Assembly (NCBI GenBank): GCA_041664945.1
Contig: JBAYJY010000011.1
Location: 1 to 51,864 of the forward strand
Length of the DNA stretch: 51,864 nucleotides
Origin: JBAYJY01 sp041664945
GTDB lineage: Bacteria > UBP15 > UBA6099
Reading direction: 5' to 3'
Positions within the stretch are counted from its first letter, which is position 1. Each line of letters begins with the position of its first letter. The position numbers and the translations under genes were made by a program. The notes under the pieces were generated by a model. That model had not been told where the DNA came from and made no database searches. It saw nothing but the letters and a program-made list of their open reading frames with translations. Shown here piece by piece: positions 7,728-15,772 of the stretch.

Positions 7728-9116
7728 ATGGAAAAAACACTGAAGCAGATCAAGACGCAGGCGATCTCCGATTTCAAGAAGCATATCAACCTGACGCAAT
7801 TCATATTCCTGAACACGGTGGGAGTGGATATCATCGAGAGCGACCGGAACGGCGTGTTCATGTCGGACCTCGTTGACGGCAGGAAGTTCATAGACTGTTT
7901 CTGCTCGGCGGGCAGCTTCAACGTCGGGCGCTGCAGCAGCGAGATACGGGCGGCGCTGACGGCGGCGCTGGACGACTACGACATGGGCGACTCGATGTTC
8001 GTGTCGCGCGAGAAGGCGCGGCTGGCGAACAAGCTGGCGGAGATCGCGCCCGGCGACCTGAACCATGTGATCCTGACGTCGGGCGGCGGCGAGGCGATCG
8101 ACACGGCGATCAAGCTCGCGCGCGGCTACACCGGCAAGCCCGGCATCGTCGCCATGATCAAGGCCTACCACGGCCACACCGGCTTCGCGCTCTCCGCGAT
8201 CGGCAAGCCGGTCTACCGCGATCCGTTCGAGCCGCTGATGCCGAACTACACGCACGCGCCGTTCAACGATCTGGAGGCGGTGAAGAAGGCGGTTTGCGAC
8301 GACACGGCGGCGATCATTTTCGAGCCGGTGCAGGGCGAGGCGGGCATCTTTCCGGCGACTCAGGAGTTTGTGAGCGGCCTGCGCCGCTTCTGCGACGAAC
8401 GCAACGTTCTTCTCATTTTCGACGAGGTGCAGACGGGTTTCGGACGCACGGGCAAGATGTTCTGCGCCGAACACTACGGAGTCGCGCCGGACATCATGGC
8501 GGTCGCTAAATCGCTAAGCGGCGCTCTCTATCCGATATCGGCGACGCTGTTCAACGAAAAGGTAAATCAGTTCGTCATGGCGAATCCGGAAGCGATTCAG
8601 TCCGGCTCCGGAGGGACCGATCTCGGCTGCGTCGCGGGCCTCGCGGTGATCGACTATATGCTGAAGAACGACATCCCGGGCCACGTCGCGAAAATGGGCG
8701 ACTATATAGGCGACCGGATACTCAAACTTGCTGAAAAGCACAAGGGGCTGGTGAAGGAAGTGCGGCGCAAGGGGCTGATGATCGGGCTCGAATACACGCA
8801 CGACATGATGGGGCCGCTGATGACTTACTATCTCGGGCAGAACGGAGTGTTCGCGATATTCAGCGGAAACAATACGAAGGTGATGAGGCTCATGCCGCCG
8901 CTCGTTATCAGCGAGAAGGAAGCGGATATGCTGGTCGCGGCGATGGACAGCGCGATGACTTCCGTGCTGCGCGCTTCGAAGCTTGTCATGAAAGCGTCGA
9001 AGTTGCCGCTTGTCAAAAACGTCCTCAGTGTGCAGGAATTGCAGGTCGCGATCATAGCGGTCGCGAAGATTGCGAGAAAGGCGTTTCCGTTCGCAGGGGG
9101 AAAGGGAAAAAAGTAG
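7728..9116 (+). CDS. class III (omega-type) aminotransferase
   Basis: A 462-residue PLP enzyme. Landmarks are LTSGGGEAIDTAIKLARG (phosphate cup), AYHGHTGFAL, LLIFDEVQTGFGRTG with the PLP-ring aspartate, and the Schiff-base lysine K261 in AVAKSLSGALYPI. The family moves amino groups from omega-amines or ornithine/GABA-like donors to keto acids or aldehydes; the exact substrate cannot be read off. The first ATG at 7728 is taken rather than TTG two codons earlier. Its stop codon TAG lies inside the first unit of a 7-nt repeat array, and the preceding GGKGKK tail may derive from the same sequence. It pairs with the degenerate paralogue at 9341. Confidence 0.9.
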   Translation: MEKTLKQIKTQAISDFKKHINLTQFIFLNTVGVDIIESDRNGVFMSDLVDGRKFIDCFCSAGSFNVGRCSSEIRAALTAALDDYDMGDSMFVSREKARLANKLAEIAPGDLNHVILTSGGGEAIDTAIKLARGYTGKPGIVAMIKAYHGHTGFALSAIGKPVYRDPFEPLMPNYTHAPFNDLEAVKKAVCDDTAAIIFEPVQGEAGIFPATQEFVSGLRRFCDERNVLLIFDEVQTGFGRTGKMFCAEHYGVAPDIMAVAKSLSGALYPISATLFNEKVNQFVMANPEAIQSGSGGTDLGCVAGLAVIDYMLKNDIPGHVAKMGDYIGDRILKLAEKHKGLVKEVRRKGLMIGLEYTHDMMGPLMTYYLGQNGVFAIFSGNNTKVMRLMPPLVISEKEADMLVAAMDSAMTSVLRASKLVMKASKLPLVKNVLSVQELQVAIIAVAKIARKAFPFAGGKGKK

Positions 9117-9220
9117 ACAGTAGACGGTAGACAGTAGACAGGGAAAGGCGTAAAGGCAGAATACAGAACGCAGAATACAGCGAAAGACAAAAACAAAAGA
9201 CAGGAAAAAGCAGAACAGAA
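9113..9220 (+). repeat. 7-nt-unit repeat array 1
   Basis: Starts with four units GTAGAC(A/G) and then GGGAAAG. A second series of CAGAATA/CAGAACG units follows. The stop codon of the preceding gene is the TAG of the first unit. Confidence 0.7.
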
Positions 9221-9227
9221 AAAGATC

Positions 9228-9315
9228 CGTCATTGCGAGGAAGCCGTTTTGGGGCTGACGAAGCAACCCCGAACTCGATTCCAATAACTTAGTCCGGGGC
9301 TTCCGGCAATGATGA
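9228..9315 (+). repeat. CGTCATTGCGAG palindrome family
   Basis: Begins CGTCATTGCGAGGAAGCCG, continues GGGCTGACGAAGCAACCCC and closes near CCGGCAATGATGA. Other copies are listed below. Confidence 0.6.
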
Positions 9316-9340
9316 ACACAAGAGTGATCGGAGGACACAG

Positions 9341-10567
9341 ATGGCGCAGAGTTTCGAAACGGAAAAAGAAATCATCGACATTTATAAAGGGCGCATAAAC
9401 GGGCCGCACGTCGAGCGGATGGAAGCGCTCGGACTCGGGTTCGTTCTCGGGAAGCGCGAGGGCGCGAAGATATACGACATGTCGGGCAAGGCGTATTATG
9501 ACTGCCATTGCTCGGGCGGCCAGTATGTTCTCGGCCACCGCCACCCGGACATGGTCGCCGCGCTGCGAGAGGCGCTCAAGGACCTCGATCTCGGCAACTT
9601 CGTGATGATCTCCACGCAGAAGGGCGCGCTCGCCAAACTGCTCGCAGACACCGCGCCGGGCGACCTGAAGTGCGTAGTGTACGGCGTCGGACGCGGCGAA
9701 TCCAACGAGTTCGCGATGAAACTCGTGCGCGGATTCACCGGCCGCGAGGAGATCGTCGCGTTCAAGGGCGGCTCGCACGGCCAGACCGGTTTCGCGCTCT
9801 CCGCTTCCGACGATCCGCAACGCGAAAAAATGTTCGGTCCGCTGATCCCGCAAATAAAGCATATACCGCTCGACGCCGCAGAACTTCGCAAGGCCGTCAG
9901 CGACAAAACCGCCGCCGTAATCGTCGAGCCGATCCAGAGCGACGCGGGCGTCGTCATGTTGCCGGACGGATTCCTCGCCGAAGCGCGCAAGGTATGCGAC
10001 CAGCACGGCGCCGCGCTCATCTTCGACGAAGGGGCCACCTCGCTCGGCCGAACCGGCAAGCTCTTCGAGTGCGAACGCGACTGCGTCACGCCGGACATCC
10101 TCGTCCTCGGTCGCGGTCTGGGCGGCACGATGTATCCGATCACCGCCGCAGTGTTCACCTCGCGGCTGAACAGGTTCCTGCTCACGCACCCGCTGATCCA
10201 TCTTTCGACATTCGGCGGGGCGGATGTCGGCTGCATGGTCGCCATGGCGGCCATCCGGCACATAGTGAAAAACAAATTGTGGGAGAACGCCGAGGCGCAG
10301 GGCAAGCGGCTTCTCGACGGCCTGAGCGGGATCGCCGCCGCGCACAAGGACAAATTCGTCGGCGCGCGCGGCGCGGGGTTGCTGATCGGCTTGGAAGCCG
10401 TCGGGCCGACAGCCGCCGACGCCTATGTGAAGAGCCTCGCGGCGAACGGAGTTGTGGCGCTTCCGGCGCCCGGAGCGCCGTCCGTCATCCGCTTCACGCC
10501 GCCGGTGGACGTCACCGCCTCCGAAATCGACGCCATACTCGCCGCCGCCAAAGCGGCTGCCGTGTGA
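9341..10567 (+). CDS. aminotransferase-fold protein lacking PLP lysine
   Basis: A 408-residue class III aminotransferase homologue, clearly related to the gene before it (GGQYVLGHRHPDM, HGQTGFALSAS, AVIVEPIQSDAG, ARGAGLLIGLE). The Schiff-base lysine position reads arginine: LVLGRGLGGTMYPI, codon CGC at 10112-10114 (R258), against AKSLSGALYPI in the 7728 gene. The adjoining DEVQTG motif is also changed to DEGATS (D229 and E230 kept, V and Q lost), and the GGGEA cup is altered to GRGESNE. The frame is open and well conserved elsewhere, so it is not a decayed gene. It is probably a non-transaminating partner or regulator, perhaps a heteromer with the 7728 product. The start is at ATG with GGAGGACAC before it. 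Confidence 0.85.
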   Translation: MAQSFETEKEIIDIYKGRINGPHVERMEALGLGFVLGKREGAKIYDMSGKAYYDCHCSGGQYVLGHRHPDMVAALREALKDLDLGNFVMISTQKGALAKLLADTAPGDLKCVVYGVGRGESNEFAMKLVRGFTGREEIVAFKGGSHGQTGFALSASDDPQREKMFGPLIPQIKHIPLDAAELRKAVSDKTAAVIVEPIQSDAGVVMLPDGFLAEARKVCDQHGAALIFDEGATSLGRTGKLFECERDCVTPDILVLGRGLGGTMYPITAAVFTSRLNRFLLTHPLIHLSTFGGADVGCMVAMAAIRHIVKNKLWENAEAQGKRLLDGLSGIAAAHKDKFVGARGAGLLIGLEAVGPTAADAYVKSLAANGVVALPAPGAPSVIRFTPPVDVTASEIDAILAAAKAAAV

Positions 10568-10649
10568 GTGGATGGCGTTAGTTGGTATACGCCCTTGCTT
10601 AACCACGAGGGCTAAAACTAAATAAATGTACAATTGGATAAAAAGCGAT

Positions 10650-11396
10650 ATGGCAAAGATTTGTCATTTATGCGGGAAAGAAATTAAAAGCAGGCAAGAA
10701 GAATCAAGAGAACACATTCCCCCAGAAGCATTTTTTATCAATAGGCCGGAGTTCAAGGTAAATCTTTTGACTTTGCCAACACATAAAAAGTGTAATGGTT
10801 CATTTAAGAAAGACGAGGAGAGATTTATTATAAATATTTTAGGCAATGCAAAATGCCCTGGAATAGAAGATGCATTTTGGGGAAATAATTTAGATCGCAC
10901 AATGCAGCATAAGTTTGATTACCTTAAAAACAAATGGGGTGATGATTTATCAAATGTAAGATGGGGAGAATGGGATTTCGCAAAAAATGAAAAGATAAAA
11001 GAAGTTAATGGGAAATATTTACCAGCATATGAAGTTGATAGAGTTGCCTTTAATAAAATTATATGGAAAATAACGCAAGGATTATTTTATTGGGAGACAA
11101 AAACGTATTTGCCTAAAACGCTAAAAAATAAGGAAATAAAAGGACCACATGATTTATGGTTAGAACCGAGCGCGATGGATATGTTATTTGTTCAGCTAAG
11201 AAATGCAAAATGTAATCCTAACATCAATATTGATGAACGTATAATTATGCCAGAGGTAGAAGCCAAGAAGCCCAATTTAAATCCCGTATGTTTCTACTAT
11301 AGTTATATCTTTAAGCGTAAAAAGACTACAAATAGATATATTTTCAATTTGACCTTTTTAAATTCCATTTCGTCTTTTGTGATTTTTGAGTGGTAA
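10650..11396 (+). CDS. HNH-type zinc-binding endonuclease-like protein
   Basis: A 248-residue AT-rich gene unlike its neighbours in composition. The N-terminus carries CHLCGKEI (CxxC), SREHIPPEAFF and then LPTHKKCNGSFKKDEE. This is the layout of HNH-like proteins in which Cys pairs hold zinc and H and N residues act on DNA. The remainder (HKFDYLKNKWGDDL, WLEPSAMDMLF) is not recognised. An ATG at 10626 could add eight residues, but no site supports either start well. No restriction or defence partners are adjacent, so an orphan or stand-alone nuclease carried on transferred DNA is most likely. Confidence 0.6.
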   Translation: MAKICHLCGKEIKSRQEESREHIPPEAFFINRPEFKVNLLTLPTHKKCNGSFKKDEERFIINILGNAKCPGIEDAFWGNNLDRTMQHKFDYLKNKWGDDLSNVRWGEWDFAKNEKIKEVNGKYLPAYEVDRVAFNKIIWKITQGLFYWETKTYLPKTLKNKEIKGPHDLWLEPSAMDMLFVQLRNAKCNPNINIDERIIMPEVEAKKPNLNPVCFYYSYIFKRKKTTNRYIFNLTFLNSISSFVIFEW

Positions 11397-11433
11397 ATGA
11401 CGGATTTCATACTGTCAGTAATAATATTAGCGA

Positions 11434-11461
11434 TTCAAATGCTCGGATAAACTGTTATAAT
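11434..11461 (+). promoter_or_regulatory. promoter of the antitoxin gene
   Basis: TTCAAA, a 16-nt spacer and a perfect TATAAT preceded by TGT. It lies 40 bp upstream of the AbrB-type gene. Confidence 0.55.
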
Positions 11462-11501
11462 AAGAAAGTAAGAATATCTTATTATATTCCGGAGGCGATT
11501 T

Positions 11502-11765
11502 ATGGCGGAGATGACGAAAATGTCTTCAAGAGGGCAGATAGTGGTGCCCCTTACGATAAGGAAAGAGTTGCAGCTTGAATCCGGCGACGCGTTCGCGGTT
11601 TTTGCGCATGAGGATACGTTGATATTGAAAAAGATTGGAATGCCCACGCCGGAGGAAGCGCTTAAGAGGCTGAACGAGTGGGGGACGGAATTTGCCAAGA
11701 AAAAAGGATTGAAGCAAAAAGATGTGATGAAAAGGATACATAAAGGTCGTGGCGTGAAGGAATGA
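11502..11765 (+). CDS. AbrB/MazE-type antitoxin
   Basis: An 87-residue protein with a swapped-hairpin AbrB/SpoVT domain at the N-terminus (SSRGQIVVPLTIRKELQLESGDAFAVF, residues 8-34), which binds the promoter DNA of its own operon. The helical tail (GTEFAKKKGLKQKDVMKRIHKGRG) is where VapB-type antitoxins contact the toxin. CCGGAGGCGATTT precedes the ATG. The stop TGA overlaps the ATG of a PIN-toxin reading frame, the usual layout for a vapBC operon, but that toxin is truncated. Confidence 0.85.
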   Translation: MAEMTKMSSRGQIVVPLTIRKELQLESGDAFAVFAHEDTLILKKIGMPTPEEALKRLNEWGTEFAKKKGLKQKDVMKRIHKGRGVKE

Positions 11766-11836
11766 TAAAAGTCGTTCTCGACACGAATATATTCCGGATT
11801 AACACCGACTTACAGATAGTTGTTTTTCTGTCTTAA
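11762..11836 (+). pseudogene. truncated PIN-domain (VapC-type) toxin
   Basis: The start overlaps the antitoxin stop in ATGA. The peptide begins MIKVVLDTNIFRI, the typical first strand of a PIN ribonuclease with its first catalytic aspartate (D7), but a stop is reached after 24 codons where about 130 are expected. Homology ends at about 11800, and the twin-hairpin element at 11856-12002 follows at once. A deletion or insertion probably removed the rest of the toxin. Confidence 0.75.
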
Positions 11837-11855
11837 ACAGCCAACACAATCGGGC

Positions 11856-12002
11856 GCCATGCAAAGCTATTTCTTTTGTGCATGTGCGGCGCTTTTTTGT
11901 TAATAATTCCCCTTCTTTCTTGCCAAGGACAACAGCTTACAAAGAAGAAATCCAACTACGGGTTGTCTCTTCATGCACAAAGGAAAAAGCTTTGTGCATG
12001 GC
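11856..12002. mobile_element. small element with hairpin ends
   Basis: The left arm 11856-11884 and right arm 11972-12002 are inverted copies of each other. Each arm is itself a hairpin: on the right CATGCACAAAG (11972-11982) pairs with CTTTGTGCATG (11990-12000) around GAAAAAG. At 147 bp and without a gene it resembles a non-autonomous palindromic element. It lies at the breakpoint of the PIN toxin. Confidence 0.55.
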
Positions 12003-12116
12003 ACCCATCAGTAATCATCTTTCAGAGATTAAGGATTCGCCCCGGCAATCATCCGAGTTTCAGATATAATCACGAAAGCGACAATAAATTGTTGCAATCC
12101 ATAATAAATAATTGGA

Positions 12117-12953
12117 TTACAGTTTTTGAGGCGACGCCGTGTCTTTGAGGTGTCTGCCGAGGGCGATTGTGATATAAATTATCCAGATGATCATGAAGAT
12201 GTGAAGCGTATCGTTGTCGGAAAACCAGATGCCCTGTTTCCAAAGTTTCTGAGTAATGCCGAGCGTCATATAGGCGAAGTAAGCGCCGGTTGTGACGACA
12301 AGCCATACGCCCGCGCCGAGCAGCGAGAGGTCCATCGCCTGTCTGTATTTGCTGTATCGCCAGCCGCTAAGAATGAAAAAGAGCGCCAGATTCGGCGTCG
12401 AGAAAAGTATCATCAATTCGAAAGATATCATGAATTTAACGGGTGTCAGCGCGCCGATCGCGGTGACGGCGAAATGCGCGGCGGCGTTTGCGACCGCATA
12501 GCATATCAGCGCTTTTCGCAGTTTGCCGGCGGCGCAGGCGTATGCCAGCGCGATCAGCATCGCGTCCATGCTCGCGGCCTGAAGCGTCAGATAGGCGACT
12601 TCCCACCAACTGGTCCATGCGCAGAACTCGCGCCCGGCGCATTTGATCTCGTAGCCGAACGCCTGATAGCTTGTTCCCGCTGACAGAGCGGCGGCGCCGC
12701 CGAGAAGCAGCGCGACGCCCCACCACGAACGCGAGCGCTGGCCGCCGCGTGAGCGCAGGAAATACAGCCCGGCGGCGATCCACATTGCGCCGAGGATATA
12801 AACGATGGCGGTCGATGTCGGCTGGTTGAGAATGAAGTCCAGACTGCCGGAATGGATATTCACGCACGGCTGGTTTTCGCAAAATGCTTTCGGAGTAATG
12901 AGCGGACTATAGGGTATGGAATCAAGTCGGTTGAAAAGGGCTGCGCCAATCAA
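12117..12953 (-). CDS. seven-helix integral membrane protein
   Basis: A 278-residue protein with about seven hydrophobic segments: STAIVYILGAMWIAAGLYFL, WWGVALLLGGAAALSAG, VAYLTLQAASMDAMLIALAYA, ALICYAVANAAAHFAVTAIGAL, ISFELMILFSTPNLALFFIL, SLLGAGVWLVVTTGAYFAYM and LHIFMIIWIIYITIALG. A histidine begins the last helix (NDTLHIF). Topology and length recall seven-helix families such as PAQR/ceramidase-like proteins, but no signature is complete, so it stays unassigned. TTG at 12953 is chosen because GGAG lies eight bases upstream. A TTG eight codons earlier has no site. It is divergent from the TetR gene, whose operator may also affect it. Confidence 0.65.
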   Translation of the reverse strand: MIGAALFNRLDSIPYSPLITPKAFCENQPCVNIHSGSLDFILNQPTSTAIVYILGAMWIAAGLYFLRSRGGQRSRSWWGVALLLGGAAALSAGTSYQAFGYEIKCAGREFCAWTSWWEVAYLTLQAASMDAMLIALAYACAAGKLRKALICYAVANAAAHFAVTAIGALTPVKFMISFELMILFSTPNLALFFILSGWRYSKYRQAMDLSLLGAGVWLVVTTGAYFAYMTLGITQKLWKQGIWFSDNDTLHIFMIIWIIYITIALGRHLKDTASPQKL

Positions 12954-13061
12954 TGTTTTAGCTCCTATCGCGTTCAATCAATCAAAAACAATTCGCATTT
13001 TCGAACATGTTTAGCATAACCGGATAAGGGTTTTGCGGCAAATCCGAACGAAAAACGATTC

Positions 13062-13090
13062 TTGACAACCATTGCAAACCGTTGTAAACT
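13062..13090 (+). promoter_or_regulatory. promoter of TetR gene
   Basis: TTGACA, a 17-nt spacer and TAAACT. The -10 runs into the palindromic operator. Confidence 0.65.
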
Positions 13091-13112
13091 AACTGACGAG
13101 TCAGTCAGTTAG
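13089..13112. promoter_or_regulatory. TetR-type operator
   Basis: CTAACTGAC (13089-13097) and GTCAGTTAG (13104-13112) form a perfect 9-bp inverted repeat with a 6-bp centre. A second centre, ACTGAC-GA-GTCAGT, overlaps it. It sits between the -10 and the ribosome binding site of the TetR gene, so autorepression is expected. Confidence 0.75.
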
Positions 13113-13123
13113 CGGAGGCGGGC

Positions 13124-13813
13124 ATGGCGAAAAAGGCAGCGGCTAAGAAACCGGCGAAGGTTCCGGCGGGTCGTGAGAAGGCGGCCGCGCCGCCGAATGC
13201 GCCGCGCAACTCGGACGTCAAGCGCGAGCGGTCGCGACAACGCATAAAAATAGCGGCGCGCAAAATTTTCGCAAAAAAAGGGTTCGACGCCGCGAACGTT
13301 TCGGACATCGTTAAAAGCGTGAAGATGTCGCAAGGCTCGTTTTACTACCATTTTCCGGACAAAAAATCAGCGCTCACCGAGATGATCTCCGAGTTTTTCG
13401 GCGAGCTTAAGCGCGTGACTTCCGAATGGATGAAAACGACGAGTTCGGCGTCGGAGATCGCAGACCAATTTGCGCACCGGATTGCGACGCTGCTATATGA
13501 AAACCGGGAACTGGCGCGAATAATCATGACGGAAACGCACAATCCGGACGCGGAGATTCGCGGCCTAATTAAAGAATTCTATCAATACATATACGGACAG
13601 ACGCAGCTCGGGCTGGAGCTTGGAATGCAGCTTGGGCTTGTGAGGCAGTTGGACGCGCGGGTTGTGGCGGTGGCGCTTGTGGGGATGATCGAGCAGGTTG
13701 TGGCCGAGTCGCTGGCCGGGAAAGACGCGGTGGATGTGGAGCGCGCGATAAAGGAGATAACGGAGTTGCAGAACAAGGGGATACGGCCGGGGGGAGGGGG
13801 AGGAAGGAAGTAG
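13124..13813 (+). CDS. TetR-family transcriptional regulator
   Basis: A 229-residue repressor. Residues 36-82 hold the helix-turn-helix: RIKIAARKIFAKKGFDAANVSDIVKSVKMSQGSFYYHFPDKKSAL in pieces typical of TetR. The ligand domain is helical (residues 90-215). The first 30 residues are an extra Lys/Ala/Pro tail, like a histone H1 terminus, that may add non-specific DNA contacts. GGAGGCGGGC precedes the ATG. Its operator covers its own promoter. It likely controls the methyl-transfer genes 300 bp downstream, with the inducer unknown. The C-terminus ends GGGGGRK and its TAG stop is part of a 7-nt repeat array. Confidence 0.92.
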   Translation: MAKKAAAKKPAKVPAGREKAAAPPNAPRNSDVKRERSRQRIKIAARKIFAKKGFDAANVSDIVKSVKMSQGSFYYHFPDKKSALTEMISEFFGELKRVTSEWMKTTSSASEIADQFAHRIATLLYENRELARIIMTETHNPDAEIRGLIKEFYQYIYGQTQLGLELGMQLGLVRQLDARVVAVALVGMIEQVVAESLAGKDAVDVERAIKEITELQNKGIRPGGGGGRK

Positions 13814-14100
13814 ATAGTAGCGAGGGAAAGGCATAAAGGCAGAACACAGAATACAGAATTCAGAACACAGCGAAAAGACAAAAGCAAAAGACGGGATCTG
13901 GTAGATTGTAGCTGGTAGTTGGGGAAAGGCAAAAAGAAGTAGACGGCAAACATAAAAACAGTAGACAGCAAACAGTAGTCAGTAGACAGGGAAAAGATAA
14001 AAGAATACAGAATAAAGCGAAAAGCAAAAAACGAAAGACAAAGCAAAAACAGAAGACTGGGAAAAGACAATAAACAGAAAAAGCAAAGGCAAAAGCGGTA
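13811..14100 (+). repeat. 7-nt-unit repeat array 2
   Basis: A gene-free 299-bp gap. It holds GTAGATA-GTAGCGA-GGGAAAG, then CAGAACA/CAGAATA/CAGAATT units, then GGTAGAT/GGTAGTT units, then GTAGACA/GCAAACA units. All are in 7-nt phase within each run. Confidence 0.7.
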
Positions 14101-14112
14101 GGAGGGCACAAC

Positions 14113-15744
14113 ATGGCGCAAACGCTTGAGGAGAGGTTGAGATCGAGGCTGACGTCGGCTGTGAAGCAGGTTGCGGAGGAGATGTCCTCGCAGTCGGTGA
14201 CGGGCTATCTTGTGAAGCGGCTGATAGTCGAGGGGACATTTCGCAACACTTTCGGGCCCGACGGAACGGTTGAAGGTTTTCAGGTGCAGGTCAAAAACCG
14301 GCTCGGCGTGGCGACGATCATAGGCGCGACGCCGCTGAAGGTGGACGGCGAAACGTTCGGCGTCGAGACGGTGACGATTGTAAAAAACAACAATGTAATG
14401 AACGCGTCGGAGCTGGCGGACACGAATCCGATAGCCGTCGGGTACGGAGACGAGTTGCTGATCAAGATTGCGGACGATCAGGGTCTGGAGTCCGGAAAGC
14501 ACAAGATGGACCTCGGGCTGAAGATGGTCGGGCTCGGTTTGGTGGAGGCGAGTTTCGAGGACACGCTTGCGGGCGAAGGTCGTAAGCGGATTCGCAAAGC
14601 GGCGCCGGCGGCGGAAGGGGCGTCCGATTTCGCGGACGTCATGAAGCGGACGATCGAGACGGCGGCGGAGAGCCTCGGGCAGAGGACGCTTGCTGACTGC
14701 GCGAACACTGTGCGCGGGATCACGCTCGACCTGACGGACATAGGCGAGAAGTATAGCGTAAAGATCGGCGCGGACGGCGCCGCGGAGTTCATCGCGGGCG
14801 CGATCAGCGGCGAAAAGATATTGACGATAAGCATCACGCGGGCGGCGTTCCACAACATGGCGCACGGAAAACTGAATCCGGGGATCGCGTATGCGAGGGG
14901 CGAAATCAGGCTCGAAGGCGTCCCGGTTTTGAAGCTGCGCGGGATGGACGGGGTTATAACGGCGATATTTCAGGGTTACCGGGCGGCGTCGTCCGGCCTG
15001 GAGTTCGAGGCGGCGGGGGGCGAGGCCGGCGGCGGGATTCTCGAAGAGGCGCTCGGCATGACGTTCATGGTTTTCGACGAGGTATTGAAAGCGCTGGACA
15101 AGGCGCTCGGCGCGTTCGGCGTGAATTACTTCTATGAGAAATCGCTGAACCGCCTCGAATGGGTGTGGGAAATTCTGGATCGCGAAGTGCGCAAACATTT
15201 GACGTTCGGGCGAGGCGCGGACGAAGAAGAGGCGAAGGAAAGAGCGGAGACGGAGGAAACGAAACCCAAACCGGCGGCCGCGCCGGCGAAGACGTTACAG
15301 GACCGGTTGCGGGAGCGGATCACGTCCGCGATAGAGACGGCGGTGTCCGAGGTTTCGCGTTCGGCGGTGTCGGGCTACCTCGTTAAGCGGCTGATCGAGC
15401 AGGGGAGTTTTAGAAATTACGGCAAGGACGGCGAGGTTGAAGGCTTCGAAGTGAAGCTGAAGAACAAGCTCGGCGCGGCGACGGTGACCGGCTTCACGGG
15501 CGTGAAGGTGGACGGAGTCGAATACAGCCTCGACGCGATCCAGATAACGAAGGCGCGGCAGACGTTCCCGGCGTCGACGGTGACGATGAACCGGCCGCTG
15601 ACGGTGGCCTACGGAGATGAGTTGCTGATACGGGTCGCTAAACCGGGCGGCATGACGCCCGGCTCGCACAAAGTGTCGCTCGGAGTGGACATGGTCGGCA
15701 TGGGCGGAATGGACGTTGATTACGAGGAGAAACTCGCCGGGTAA
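14113..15744 (+). CDS. DUF6379-like / SCP2-like / DUF6379-like protein
   Basis: A 543-residue protein with an internal duplication. Residues 6-157 and 395-543 share the pattern RLTSA..V..V...SVTGYLVKRLI, FRN...DG.VEGF.V..KN.LG, KVDG, YGDELLI and G.HK..LG..MVG. The all-beta part matches what I know of DUF6379, the small beta subunit of C-glycoside deglycosidases. Residues about 180-300 look like an SCP2 sterol-carrier domain (FHNMAHGKLNPGIAYARGEIRLEG). A helical, charged linker (315-393) leads to the second copy. No catalytic motif is visible, so it may bind a lipophilic or glycosylated substrate. It starts the methyltransferase operon, 28 bp before the first MttB gene. GGAGGGCACAAC precedes the ATG. 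Confidence 0.6.
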   Translation: MAQTLEERLRSRLTSAVKQVAEEMSSQSVTGYLVKRLIVEGTFRNTFGPDGTVEGFQVQVKNRLGVATIIGATPLKVDGETFGVETVTIVKNNNVMNASELADTNPIAVGYGDELLIKIADDQGLESGKHKMDLGLKMVGLGLVEASFEDTLAGEGRKRIRKAAPAAEGASDFADVMKRTIETAAESLGQRTLADCANTVRGITLDLTDIGEKYSVKIGADGAAEFIAGAISGEKILTISITRAAFHNMAHGKLNPGIAYARGEIRLEGVPVLKLRGMDGVITAIFQGYRAASSGLEFEAAGGEAGGGILEEALGMTFMVFDEVLKALDKALGAFGVNYFYEKSLNRLEWVWEILDREVRKHLTFGRGADEEEAKERAETEETKPKPAAAPAKTLQDRLRERITSAIETAVSEVSRSAVSGYLVKRLIEQGSFRNYGKDGEVEGFEVKLKNKLGAATVTGFTGVKVDGVEYSLDAIQITKARQTFPASTVTMNRPLTVAYGDELLIRVAKPGGMTPGSHKVSLGVDMVGMGGMDVDYEEKLAG

Positions 15745-15772
15745 CGGCGGATTTCCTTTACAGGAGGCAACG

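Noticed and set aside
11876..12148. Small plus-strand frame resembling a lipoprotein start
   Set aside because: It lies over the hairpin element and the end of the minus-strand membrane gene and lacks a ribosome site.
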